Assembly (NCBI GenBank): GCA_024704175.1
Contig: CP085629.1
Span: forward strand, 6,365,001 to 6,429,000
DNA: 64,000 bases
Reading direction: 5' to 3'
Source: Paenibacillus sp. P25
Lineage (GTDB): Bacteria > Bacillota > Bacilli > Paenibacillales > NBRC-103111
The position numbers were made by a program, and so were the translations under genes. Below the pieces are notes generated by a model. That model was not told the DNA's origin. It worked only from the letters and a program-made list of their open reading frames with translations, and ran no database searches. Of the stretch, positions 48,784-58,720 are shown piece after piece (position 1 is the first letter of the stretch; every line of letters starts with the position of its first letter).

Positions 48784-51137
48784 ATGTCTTTAGTGAGAGG
48801 CTTTTTTGCGTATCCTTCTGGTCCTGCAGACCTAAATGAAACAATAGATAGTTTTATTTCTAAAGCCAATAATTCCGGGATTGTAAATATTATTTCATGG
48901 AAAAATTTGGACATAAATGGGACTTTTATCATTGATAATATCCTTGAGGAAATTGATAAATGCCAACTCTTCCTTTGTGACCTGACTTACCTCAATTTTA
49001 ATGTTTTATTTGAATTGGGTTATGCCATTGCAAAAAACAAAAAAATATGGATTACATTAAATCCTGACATCGAATCTTCAAGGCGCGACTACGATAGGCT
49101 CAAAGTGCTTACGACTATCGGCTATACTTCATATAGCAATATAAACACATTATTGGAATGCTTTTATAAAGAACAACCTTATTTAGATTTGGAGAAAACA
49201 ATATTATCACAAATCAGTTTGAATACACCTGAGAGCAGCAAAATAGTTTACTTGAAAAGCGCCTTGCGGACACAGATGCATCATTAAGTGTTTCAGTTTC
49301 GCTAAAAGAATCAACGTTGCCCCTAGTAATGGATGATCCTAAAGAGGTATTTACTCAACCATTGTCATGGTATATTAAGTTTTTGACAAACGCCTATGGA
49401 GCAGTCATCCATTTTTTAAGTGAAAAACATGCAGAAAATATTAACTTGAACGCTAAACATTCTTTGATAAGTGGTTTGGCTATCGGACTAAGTAAACCTA
49501 TCTTGATGTTGGCTCATGAACCTTTTAAATCACCGATTGATTATAGAGATATACTAAAAGTACACACAACTTCAAAACAATCATCCACGTATATTACAGA
49601 GTGGTTAGAGCCGATAATTGATGAATATAAGCAAAAGCAATCTACATATGTTAATCACTTAAAAGATAAAAAAGCTTTGCTAGAGTTACAGAATCTTTTT
49701 GTTGGAGAACCGATTGCTGAGCATGAGTCTGATATGCTCACCGATTATTTCTTTGAAACAAGAGAATATATTGAGGCTTTAAATGCCCAGCAAACATTGT
49801 TTGTGGGAAGAAAAGGCACTGGGAAAACAGCGAACTTCTACAAAATTGCCGACCAACTTTCTCAGGACAAAAGAAATTTTGTATGTATAATTCAACCTGT
49901 AGGACACGAAATAGATGGCGTTCTTAATTTGCTGGGGCAAGCACTGCCAAACTCCGAAAAAGGGTATTTAATTGAAAGTATTTGGAAATACCTCATTTAC
50001 TCGGAGTTAGCTAGGTCTGTGTACGAAAGCATTCTTAATAAACCAACTCATATTCCACAAAGTGATATTGAATCAGATTTTGTGAAATTCGTGAGGCAAC
50101 ATGAGAAAATGATTAACGCAGATTTCTCATTACGTTTGGAAAATGCAGTAAAGCACTTACTTGAATTATCTGAGTATAAAGATATAGAATCACATAGAAT
50201 AAAAGTTAGCGAAATTCTCCATGAAACGATGATTACTAATTTAAGAACAAAACTTGGGGAAATCCTAGAGAATAAAAATAAAGTATGTATTTTAATTGAT
50301 AACTTAGATGCGTCTTGGACAAACAGAAGTGATCTACAGGAATTATGTCTTTTATTATTTGGATTACTAAACGTCTTAAAACGAATAACGGATGAATTTT
50401 ACAAGGCGGACTATAGGCAAAAAAAGGGTATCACTTTCTTTAATTGCCTTTCTTCGAAGTGATATCTTTAATCAGATTGTTACTTTCGCAAACGAGAGAG
50501 ACAAAATTCAACATAGTAAATTAGTTTGGAATGATCCTGAACAACTTTTTAGGGTTATTGAGACACGCTTTGACTATTCGATGGATGGATTAGCTGGTCC
50601 TCAAGAGTTATGGAATAATTTTTTCTGCTCAACTATAAATGGGATGCCATTAAGAGAGTATGTAACTGAACTTATACTACCAAGACCCCGTGACATAATT
50701 TATTTATTTAGAGCTGCACTACAAGAAGCAGTAAATCGAGGTCATAGCAAGGTCGAAGAAGCGGATTTCCTAAGTTCAGAATTTAAGTACTCACAATATG
50801 TCCTTGAGTCCGTTTTGGCTGAAAATGGGAATAGGGTGGCGGACCTAGAGTCATTATTATATGAGTTTGCTGGTGCTCAGAAATAATAAGTAAGAAAGAA
50901 ATTGAAGAAATAGTAACAAGAAACAACTTTGGGGAAGTATCTGATATTATCGATATATTATGTGAGTTAACTTTCTTGGGGTTGGAAACTAACCCGGGCA
51001 AATTTGAATTTATCAATGAACAGCGAAGTAAAAAGATTGTATATAGGTTGGCAGATAAAACCGTTCAAATTAGTGAAACAAAGGAACAACGATTCAAGAT
51101 TCATAAGGCATTTCATTCTTATCTAGATATTAAGTAA
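48784..51137 (+). CDS. TIR/deoxyribosyltransferase-like and P-loop ATPase fusion, Sll1717-type (three frameshifts), candidate defence protein
   Basis: About 783 residues when three single-base breaks in A runs are corrected (49240-49243, 50419-50425, 50879-50882). Domain 1 (about 1-130) starts MSLVRGFFAYPSGPADLNET and contains CQLFLCDLTYLNFNVLFELG; the Glu in FELGYA is where TIR-like and nucleoside deoxyribosyltransferase-like enzymes carry the catalytic Glu. A second Rossmann-like part (about 180-290) has HSLISGLAIGLSKPILMLAH. The P-loop ATPase has GRKGTGKT (about residue 343), Walker B VCILIDNLD (about 503) and LRSDIFNQI, as in Sll1717-family ATPases. The tail (about 700-783) looks like a winged helix, KKEIEEIVTRNNFGEVSD onward. 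A sensor-effector role in anti-phage defence is inferred, not shown. Confidence 0.78.
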
Positions 51138-51143
51138 CTGCCA

Positions 51144-51174
51144 GAAGCCTCCCCTTTTATTATGGGGAGGCTTC
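51144..51174 (+). terminator. Hairpin after the TIR-like/ATPase gene
   Basis: An 11-bp perfect stem (GAAGCCTCCCC with GGGGAGGCTTC) lies 7 bases after the stop. There is little T tail. Confidence 0.6.
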
Positions 51175-51224
51175 GTTCAAATAATAATAAAAATTTTATA
51201 GTTAGCCGTGTTACTAGATACTCT

Positions 51225-51380
51225 TCGCTATTCGACTGCAGGAAGCGCGACGCTTGCTGCTTTCCGAATCGCTGGAAGCCGCGGAGATTGCGTTCCGGGT
51301 CGGTTACGAAAGCCCCACTCAGTTCAGCAATACTCCCGCATGTTTGGGCTTCCCCGGTCAGCAACGTCCATTCCCATTCG
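51225..51380 (+). pseudogene. Fragment of an AraC-family regulator (C-terminal helix-turn-helix)
   Basis: The plus strand reads LQEARRLLLSESLEAAEIAF, then RVGYESPTQFS, typical of the second AraC helix-turn-helix, and in the next frame YSRMFGLP. Nothing upstream encodes the rest. It is GC-rich like the chromosome and lies between AT-rich island genes, so it is a stray piece left by earlier rearrangement. 51381-51530 holds no further gene. Confidence 0.75.
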
Positions 51381-51530
51381 GTGCGCGGGACGTTGCCCGC
51401 TTCTCAGTAGCGGTAATGGTAAGGTCGCGAACCGGGAGAATCATGGACGTAAAAACTTCCGGTGGTGAATTTAAAGGATTGCGGAGAGAAAAGAAGAAGT
51501 AGTGTTACGTTAATCAATTGGATTCTAGGA

Positions 51531-51551
51531 GGTTGTCGCGCCGCGACAACC
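51531..51551. repeat. Near-perfect inverted repeat beside the internal att-like repeat
   Basis: GGTTGTCGCG and CGCGACAACC are separated by one C. It lies 37 bases before direct repeat 2. It could be a terminator (CCCCTTCTTACTTTT follows) or a recombinase-related arm site. Confidence 0.6.
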
Positions 51552-51588
51552 CCTTCTTACTTTTCGCCGATAAACCAGTTAAGCTGAG

Positions 51589-51605
51589 CCGTATCATAAG
51601 TGACG
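51589..51605 (+). repeat. att-like direct repeat 2 (internal)
   Basis: CCGTATCATAAGTGACG, identical in all 17 bases to the rlmH end. The 15 bases before it (GTTAAGCTGAG...) are also shared with repeat 3, not with rlmH. Confidence 0.9.
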
Positions 51606-51688
51606 CAAATTTCAAAATTAGGATAAAGGATTTTGGAAGCAAATGTTGAAATTTGTAAATACATGATTTCTACAAAGGGGATAGAGAA

Positions 51689-53032
51689 ATGAAGCAAAGC
51701 ATAAAAATAATTGGCTTCGGACCAATTAGAAATGTTGAGTTTGAGGTGAAAAACTTTACAGTTTTATTTGGCCCTCAAGCAAGTGGAAAGAGTACCATAA
51801 GTAAATGTGTGTACTTTTTTAAGTCGATAAGAGACGAAATTTATGAAATGGCGATTGAATCGATAGAGAATCAAAGAAAACACTTAACATTGAACTTTAT
51901 ATTGAAAAGAATCGGGACTCGATTGATTCACTTGTTTGGCCCGCAAATTAAACATGACAACTATGAGATATCATTTCAATATAAACATAACATTCAAATT
52001 AGCATTACAAATAAAAATGGCGACATTAATAATAATATTCTTTTTAGTTACGAACTAAGAAGGGAACTAAATAGAATAATAAATTTTGTACAGGAATATA
52101 AATTGAGGAAGAAATCTGAGAAGAATACAGGTAATTTTAAAAGATTACTTGGTGTTTTTGGAGATAGAACTTTCTTAACTAATTTACAAAAACAGTTGAA
52201 TGATATTTTCAATGAGGATAGAGAGATCCTTTATATACCTGCTGGCAGAAGTTTAATTGCGGCATTGTCAAGTAAACTAAATTTGCTATTTAAGTTAACT
52301 GAACAGGATTGGAACGTTGATTATCTTACTAAAGTCTTTTCAGAAAAAATACTTGATACAAGGGGTTATTTTGACCAAAATCTCAGTGAAATCATAAATG
52401 ATAAGAACATAAATATATCGATAATTAACCAAGCTTCTTCAATAATTAACTCTATATTAGGTGGTACTTATTTATTTGAAGAAGGCAAGGACAAACTTTT
52501 TATTGAAAATGATAAATTTCTATCATTGAACCATGCATCTTCAGGACAACAAGAATCAATATGGATTTTATACCTAATACTTTACTACTTAATTGAAGAA
52601 AAAAAATCTTTCATTATAATCGAGGAGCCAGAAGCACATTTATTCCCTACAGCACAAAATGAAATATTAAAAATAATCTCACTACTTATAAACAGCAATG
52701 ATAATCAATGTATCGTGACAACGCATAGTCCATATATTCTTTCCTCTTTAAATAATCTTTTGTATGGATATTACTTGGCAAAGGAACATGGACAAACTGC
52801 ATATGTTGAAGAACTATATACACAAGATATTTTGGTCAATCCAAATAATCTAAATGCGTTATTCATTACCAGACAATATGTTACAAGTATTTATGATGAC
52901 GAAACAAAATTATTGTCCGGTTCCTTATTGGATGAAGTCTCCGAGATAAATAATGGGTATTACAATCAATTATTTAGAAAGGAGATGGAAATTAAGTATG
53001 GCGAAAGTGAGTTCGACGACTCTGACCTGTGA
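51689..53032 (+). CDS. AAA family ATPase (OLD/AAA_15-like), candidate defence ATPase
   Basis: 447 residues, intact. The Walker A is LFGPQASGKSTIS near residue 35, with a long helical insert (about 60-190). The ABC-like signature region is LNHASSGQQESIWILYL near 290, Walker B is FIIIEEPEAHLFP near 310, and the H motif is TTHSPYIL near 350. This is the SMC/OLD-type ATPase arrangement seen in Septu (PtuA), Gabija, PARIS and retron ATPases; no TOPRIM domain is seen. The next gene overlaps its 3' end by 35 bases. The preceding ribosome site is AAAGGGG. Confidence 0.82.
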   Translation: MKQSIKIIGFGPIRNVEFEVKNFTVLFGPQASGKSTISKCVYFFKSIRDEIYEMAIESIENQRKHLTLNFILKRIGTRLIHLFGPQIKHDNYEISFQYKHNIQISITNKNGDINNNILFSYELRRELNRIINFVQEYKLRKKSEKNTGNFKRLLGVFGDRTFLTNLQKQLNDIFNEDREILYIPAGRSLIAALSSKLNLLFKLTEQDWNVDYLTKVFSEKILDTRGYFDQNLSEIINDKNINISIINQASSIINSILGGTYLFEEGKDKLFIENDKFLSLNHASSGQQESIWILYLILYYLIEEKKSFIIIEEPEAHLFPTAQNEILKIISLLINSNDNQCIVTTHSPYILSSLNNLLYGYYLAKEHGQTAYVEELYTQDILVNPNNLNALFITRQYVTSIYDDETKLLSGSLLDEVSEINNGYYNQLFRKEMEIKYGESEFDDSDL

Positions 53033-53506
53033 TAAATATGAGTGGGATAGATATGAAGAAGAAAAGGGTAATCGAACGCGCAGTCGAATAAAGCTAATAG
53101 ATCGAGAGGGCGGGCCCTCGACATATTATGGTGATAATAATAAAAGAAGGGAATTTATTACTATCCTTGTTGACGGGGGGTTATAAGTAAAGGCACCTCT
53201 GATAGTCGATGCGATTATTTATTATTAGATGTTGAAAGAAAGTTCGCAAGACTAATAGAGTTAAAGGGTTCGCTATATGGTGATGGTTTTGATCAATTGG
53301 CCGATTCTTTTAAGAAATTCAAAAATACATTGATCAGAAACGGTTATAAACGAATTGAAGGTCGTCTAATATGTACTACAATTTCGGTCCCAAATCGTCA
53401 AAACACTCCAGAACATAAAAAAATAGCCGAAAGTATATATAAAAATTTAAGGCTACACATTGAATGTGTTGGTGGAGCAAGAATGGTAGAAAATTTAGAA
53501 AAATAA
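52998..53506 (+). CDS. Small putative PD-(D/E)XK nuclease, partner of the AAA ATPase (one frameshift)
   Basis: About 169 residues. It starts MAKVSSTTLTCDKYEWDRYE at 52998, inside the ATPase gene. The G run at 53173-53178 is one base short: VDGG continues in the other frame as VISKGTSDSRCDYLLLD, then VERKFARLIELKGSLYGDGF. Asp72, Glu87 and Lys89 are spaced like the D...ExK core of PD-(D/E)XK nucleases, and the protein ends HIECVGGARMVENLEK. No close family is recognised. The coupling to the ATPase gene suggests one system. Confidence 0.7.
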
Positions 53507-53520
53507 CGCCAATTATTGTG

Positions 53521-53567
53521 AAGCGAGAAATAGGGACTCTAGATGGAGGTGCCTATTTCTCGCTTTT
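53521..53567 (+). terminator. Terminator after the ATPase-nuclease pair
   Basis: A 13-bp stem (AGCGAGAAATAGG with CCTATTTCTCGCT) is followed by TTTTG. Confidence 0.88.
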
Positions 53568-53627
53568 GTAATAATGGAACTTTACAAAAATAACGTAGAC
53601 TTAATGGTTAAAAAGGAATTTACTAAC

Positions 53628-53939
53628 TCAACTTTCGCAGAGCGATACACCCAGATACACCTTGATGTAGTTGGGTAAACCGTTAATCCATTGGTGGAGT
53701 TGATGTTGGATCAATCGTTTAATTTTGTTGCCTGTTTGTTTAGCCGATTTGGGAATCAGGATATATATATCGGACTCGTCGATCCATCTCTTCCTGATTT
53801 TCATTGGACTTTCCTTAAAATTTTGCTCGATTCCAGCAGGGATATGACCGGCTTGAAGTATGGCTTCAACAGCGGTATGTCTTTCCTCAATCAGATCGTA
53901 GTAAGTAGACGATATGTAAATTTGTAATTTTTTTCTCAT
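53628..53939 (-). pseudogene. Truncated DUF4062 gene
   Basis: MRKKLQIYISSTYYDLIEER, AILQAGHIPAGIE and RWIDESDIYILI are the N-terminal third of DUF4062 (TIR-like fold) proteins, which are often in defence or signalling loci. After DESDIYIL the expected GGRYG segment is lost; an unrelated tail (KIKRLIQHQLHQWINGLPNY) follows and stops at 53628. It looks like the junction of a deletion or insertion. The tail's origin is not recognised. Confidence 0.75.
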
Positions 53940-53951
53940 AGGCTCACCCAA

Positions 53952-54280
53952 ATTAAAGAATTAGTATAAATAGAATCTGCCACTCTTTAACTTTATTTGT
54001 CAAAATTGACTGGGACTTTCATGCGGCAAGCTTGCACTAGACGGCAAATAGGAGGTTGATTCCTGCAGAAGAAATGGAAAAGAAAGATTCTGAGCCAATG
54101 AGGCCGACGGTTAAGCGCGTAACGGATTTTTCGCTGATGCCCCGTTAAGCTGACCCGTATCACAAGTAACGGCAAGTTTTTGACGGGTCGCTTCATAACG
54201 GCAAAAGGACCTCTTCCAACGTTTTTGTTAGAAGAGGCATGGGATCAATATGGGATATGATTTGGGGTCAATCAACCCAA
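53952..54280. other. Right end of the island and spacer to gdhA
   Basis: Contains the third direct repeat and a hairpin at 54210-54237 (CCTCTTC with GAAGAGG, inner AAC with GTT), followed on the minus strand by a weak T stretch. The hairpin probably ends the gdhA transcript. No gene was recognised. Confidence 0.6.
54155..54171 (+). repeat. att-like direct repeat 3 (right end of island)
   Basis: CCGTATCACAAGTAACG differs from repeat 1 by T to C and G to A, exactly at the two positions where the SCC core is degenerate. The 15 bases before it match repeat 2 (GTTAAGCTGA). Confidence 0.82.
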
Positions 54281-55660
<1,380 letters not shown>

Positions 55661-55921
55661 TTATGTTCAACCACCTTCGTCACTGTAGTTATGGTTCAAA
55701 CATATCTCTTGTAAAATATTTACCATTATATTTTTGCATAGTATGCTTATTGCGGCAAGAAAAATTTTACATCTCATGTTATGTTTGATTTTTTGATTCC
55801 GGAAGCAGGTCCTAGCAGACCCCGTCGCTATGCTCGGTTATGGAATGGATCACGAATATGATGTAGGATAGAGGTAATTTCTAGAATTAGAGACAGTCAA
55901 TGTACAAAGGAGTGTCTAGAT

Positions 55922-56566
55922 ATGAAAATGTTAGATTCTTTGCCGGGACCGAATAGTTTACAAAAACTAATGAGAATCCAAGCTACTCTGAATATTGTAC
56001 TCTGTCAAGAAGAGTGGCTTCGGTATCATCGCTATGTTCAAGGATCGAATAGTGATGTCTGGATGGCAAAAATCGATAATGGGTCGGGCAATCATTTTAT
56101 GATTTTGTTTTCATCTAAAGGCACCATAATAAAAGGTTTTGATCATGAATCCGAACTAAGTCCATATGCACAAGATGAGCATGAAGTATGGCCAGGGATT
56201 TATGAATCCGTTCCTCATGAATTGTTATCTTTACTTGATGACGATGCCGTAGAAAAAAATGACGTTACTTTTTGTATTTGGCATGAACCTAATGACGTAA
56301 GATGGCAGAAGGGAAAAGTGAAAATTCCAAAGGGAGCAAGCGATGGTCTTGGTATCTTTGTAAATTCAATCTTTCCAACCCCAAAGGCCTTTGTGGAATT
56401 TGCTGAAGATTACTTTGAAACAACACCGCCAATGGATATCGTTGAACAAATTTATAATGATTTCCCGATTACAACAGAGATGATTCAATTGTTAAATCCA
56501 AATAGTGAGCCAAAGGAAGTTCTCCAAGAATTAGAGTCATCGGGCTTATTGTCGAAAGATAGCTAG
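55922..56566 (+). CDS. Uncharacterised soluble protein
   Basis: 214 residues, intact, MKMLDSLPGPNSLQKLMRIQ. The N-terminal half is beta-rich with WMAKIDNGSGNHFMILFSSK and ELSPYAQDEHEVWPGIYESV; the C-terminal half is helical. No signal peptide. I recall similar proteins in Bacillales without known function, in the size range of some toxin-immunity proteins, but I cannot assign a family. AAGGAG lies upstream. It is AT-rich and divergent from gdhA. The 260 bp between them show only probable promoters. Confidence 0.6.
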   Translation: MKMLDSLPGPNSLQKLMRIQATLNIVLCQEEWLRYHRYVQGSNSDVWMAKIDNGSGNHFMILFSSKGTIIKGFDHESELSPYAQDEHEVWPGIYESVPHELLSLLDDDAVEKNDVTFCIWHEPNDVRWQKGKVKIPKGASDGLGIFVNSIFPTPKAFVEFAEDYFETTPPMDIVEQIYNDFPITTEMIQLLNPNSEPKEVLQELESSGLLSKDS

Positions 56567-56757
56567 ACGCGAGACAAGTGATCAACGCAATGAAAGAAGT
56601 GAAATCTACCTGCCAAACGGGAGGATTTTCAAATGAGCAACCGGGTGACCGACTACTCGCTCGGCTCCGCAGTGATCTAGGCGGCTTTTGCTTATTCCGT
56701 AGCCGAATTTGTGAGATGCTTAGGGGTACCGATTTGGGACTCCTTTATCGTGCACAT

Positions 56758-56794
56758 AATATTCCTTGACAGGAATATTCTTTTTAGGTATATT
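56758..56794 (+). promoter_or_regulatory. Sigma-A promoter with a perfect palindrome over the -35 box
   Basis: TTGACA at 56766-56771, a 17-base spacer and TATATT at 56789-56794. AATATTCCT, TGAC, AGGAATATT (56758-56779) is a perfect palindrome covering the -35 box, a likely operator. 56567-56757 holds no credible gene. Confidence 0.8.
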
Positions 56795-56832
56795 TTAATC
56801 AAGAATTCATAGTGAGAGATGGAGGAATGGAT

Positions 56833-57338
56833 ATGACAGCGAAATCGGAAGGCAAGGAATTAATCATAACACGTGTACTCCATGCGCCGCGCGAGCTTGT
56901 ATTCAAAGCATGGTCCGAGGCCGAGCATCTGAAGCGGTGGTGGGGACCGAAAGGATTTGAAATCCATGTCGCGCAATTGGATTTCCGTCCAGGGGTTATT
57001 TTCACTACAACATGCAATCTCCTGATGGTCATCAAATGTGGGGTAAGTTTGTGTATCAGGAAATCGAGGCTTGCGATAAAATTGTCTGGGTCAACAGCTT
57101 TTCGGATGAGGCGGGCAACATTGTCCGGGCTCCATTCAGCGACTTGATCCCGCTGGAAATTCGCAATACGGTAACCTTTAGTGAAAATAACGGAACGACC
57201 ACAATGACCTTGTGCAGCGGACCGATCAACGCAACGGAGGAAGAGAGAAGCTTCTTCGAGGGCATGTTTGAATCCATGCAGGAGGGCTTCGGAGGAACCT
57301 TCGATCAGCTTGAAGAATATTTGGCAGAGCAATCTTAA
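56833..57338 (+). CDS. SRPBCC/AHSA1 domain protein (one frameshift)
   Basis: About 168 residues. The start at 56833 (MTAKSEGKELIITRVLHAPR) has GGAGG 7 bases before it. The START-like fold has FKAWSEAEHLKRWWGPKGFE, then YQEIEACDKIVWVNSFSDEA, and ends GGTFDQLEEYLAEQ. Such proteins bind hydrophobic ligands or are of unknown role. One G is missing from 56992-56995: DFRPG continues in the other frame as GYFHYNMQSPDGHQMWG. Its promoter carries a palindromic operator, but no regulator gene is adjacent. Confidence 0.85.
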
Positions 57339-57369
57339 CCAAGCCTGGCTGAAGTGCTTGTAAGCAATG

Positions 57370-57400
57370 ACCGGACAAGGCAGGGCTTGTCCGGTTATTT
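57370..57400 (+). terminator. Terminator after the SRPBCC gene
   Basis: ACCGGACAAG pairs with CTTGTCCGGT and is followed by TATTT. Confidence 0.8.
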
Positions 57401-57595
57401 GTGTACAAAGGGTGTTTAAACGCTGGACGCGGGTACCGCCTCATCGTATGGTTCTTGAGAACTAAAATCGATTAAACAAGCCAAAACCAATTACCCAAAT
57501 TATTACAAAAATGAAACGGGACTCCGCCATCCACGTTAATATACTTGCGCTTGTAAACGCATTTATGAAATTGATGGAAAAGGGGTTTTGCTCTC

Positions 57596-58643
57596 ATGAA
57601 GCGTTTTGCCGGAACTATTCTTATGCTTACAGGCATTCTGATCACTTCATCTTCCACCGCTTGGGCATCGGGGGCGACCGACCAGTACGAGGCGGATAAG
57701 AAGGCGGTACAGAAAGATTACGACATTGTCTACAAAGTGGCTCACGCCGACGAGCAGCAGTTCGAGCGGCAAGTGAACGCGGATCTCGATGATCTTGCCA
57801 AGCTTCTTGCGGAAGATTTCCAGCGGCTCGATGAAGAACATCCGCCGAGGCTCGGAATGGAGATCGTTAGAGCGAATTATAAGGATTCGATCAATCCAGA
57901 GTACACCATGGGCAGTTTGGGCTCCTACGCAAATTATTACAAGCTCAAGCGATCCAGCTACTTGGATCATTTGTCCACCGGCGCGTTGAAGAGAAGTTTC
58001 CCCATGGGACAGTACTGGAGCGAGGTCAACCCCGATTCGATGTCCGGTGCCTTCTATAAATACGGCAAGGCCGTCAAACAGGGGACAAGGATTTGGCGGC
58101 GATCCGGACCACAACGTTGGACGAAATCCGGGAAACCCGTGAAACCGAATATAAGAAGATTCTGGCCAAAAGGGATGAGGTCGTGCAGGAGATCATTCGC
58201 GACCGGGAAAAAGCGATTAGCAGTATTATGAAGCAGCGTTCTTCTCTATACGGCGAGCCGGCTCTCGAGATCAAGCCGCTTACGGTCGACTTTGACGAAA
58301 CAAAGATTATGATCGACGGGGAACTGCAATATTATGACCAGCCGCCGGTGAACGAGGCAGGGACCATCCTGGTTCCGATGCGCGGCATCTTCGAGAAGCT
58401 CGGAGCTTCCGTGGAATGGAATGAACGCGAGCAAAGCATCACCGGCAAAAAGGCGGGACGGAGGTCGTCCTGAAGCTTGGCAGCAAAGAAGCGACGTTAA
58501 ACCGGACCAGCCATACGCTCGATACGCCCGTCAAGCTCATCGGTTCGACGACGATGGTTCCAGCGCGGTTTATTGGCGAAGCGCTCGGAGCCAAGGTGGA
58601 ATGGGATCAGTTAACGCAAACGGCCGTTATCGAAATCAAGTAA
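57596..58643 (+). CDS. Secreted protein with copper-amine-oxidase N-terminal-like domain (two frameshifts)
   Basis: About 350 residues with a signal peptide MKRFAGTILMLTGILITSSS (cleavage near AWASG). The helical middle (about 30-215) is unrecognised. The C-terminal domain (about 240-350) has ILVPMRGIFEKLGASVEWNE and TMVPARFIGEALGAKVEWDQ, the repeated pattern of the copper amine oxidase N-terminal domain family common in secreted Paenibacillus proteins. One G is missing from 58081-58084 (KQG-DKDLAAIRTTT) and one base at about 58449-58456 (GKK-GGTEVVLKLG). It is likely a wall or surface protein. Confidence 0.82.
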
Positions 58644-58671
58644 CGGGGCGGGCGTTGCCTGCTTCTGCGTG

Positions 58672-58716
58672 AAAAAAGTTAGAAGCCACCCGATCCATAG
58701 CGATCCGGTGGCTTCT
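58672..58716 (-). terminator. Terminator of the catalase gene (bidirectional)
   Basis: AGAAGCCACC and GGTGGCTTCT pair perfectly with an inner GATC extension; on the minus strand TTTTTTC follows. It lies between convergent genes and could serve both. Confidence 0.88.
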
Positions 58717-58720
58717 TCCC

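Larger units (their letters stand above)
46965..54171. mobile_element. Composite SCC-like genomic island, two segments
   Basis: Bounded by direct repeats at 46950 (in rlmH), 51589 (internal, identical) and 54155 (two differences). Segment 1 (46967-51605) holds a degenerate transposase and a large TIR-like/ATPase gene. Segment 2 (51606-54171) holds an AAA ATPase and putative nuclease pair and a truncated DUF4062 gene. DNA inside is clearly richer in A+T than the surrounding operons. No ccrA, ccrB, ccrC or other integrase was found, so it may depend on a recombinase elsewhere or be a remnant. Confidence 0.72.

Noticed and set aside
50419-50425. Programmed frameshift on the A7 run in the ATPase gene
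   Set aside because: The same gene and many unrelated genes have breaks in homopolymers; error is the simpler reading, and no stimulatory hairpin was seen.
53993-54196. 67-residue minus-strand frame between the DUF4062 remnant and gdhA
   Set aside because: Crosses the att-like repeat, no ribosome site, no family resemblance.
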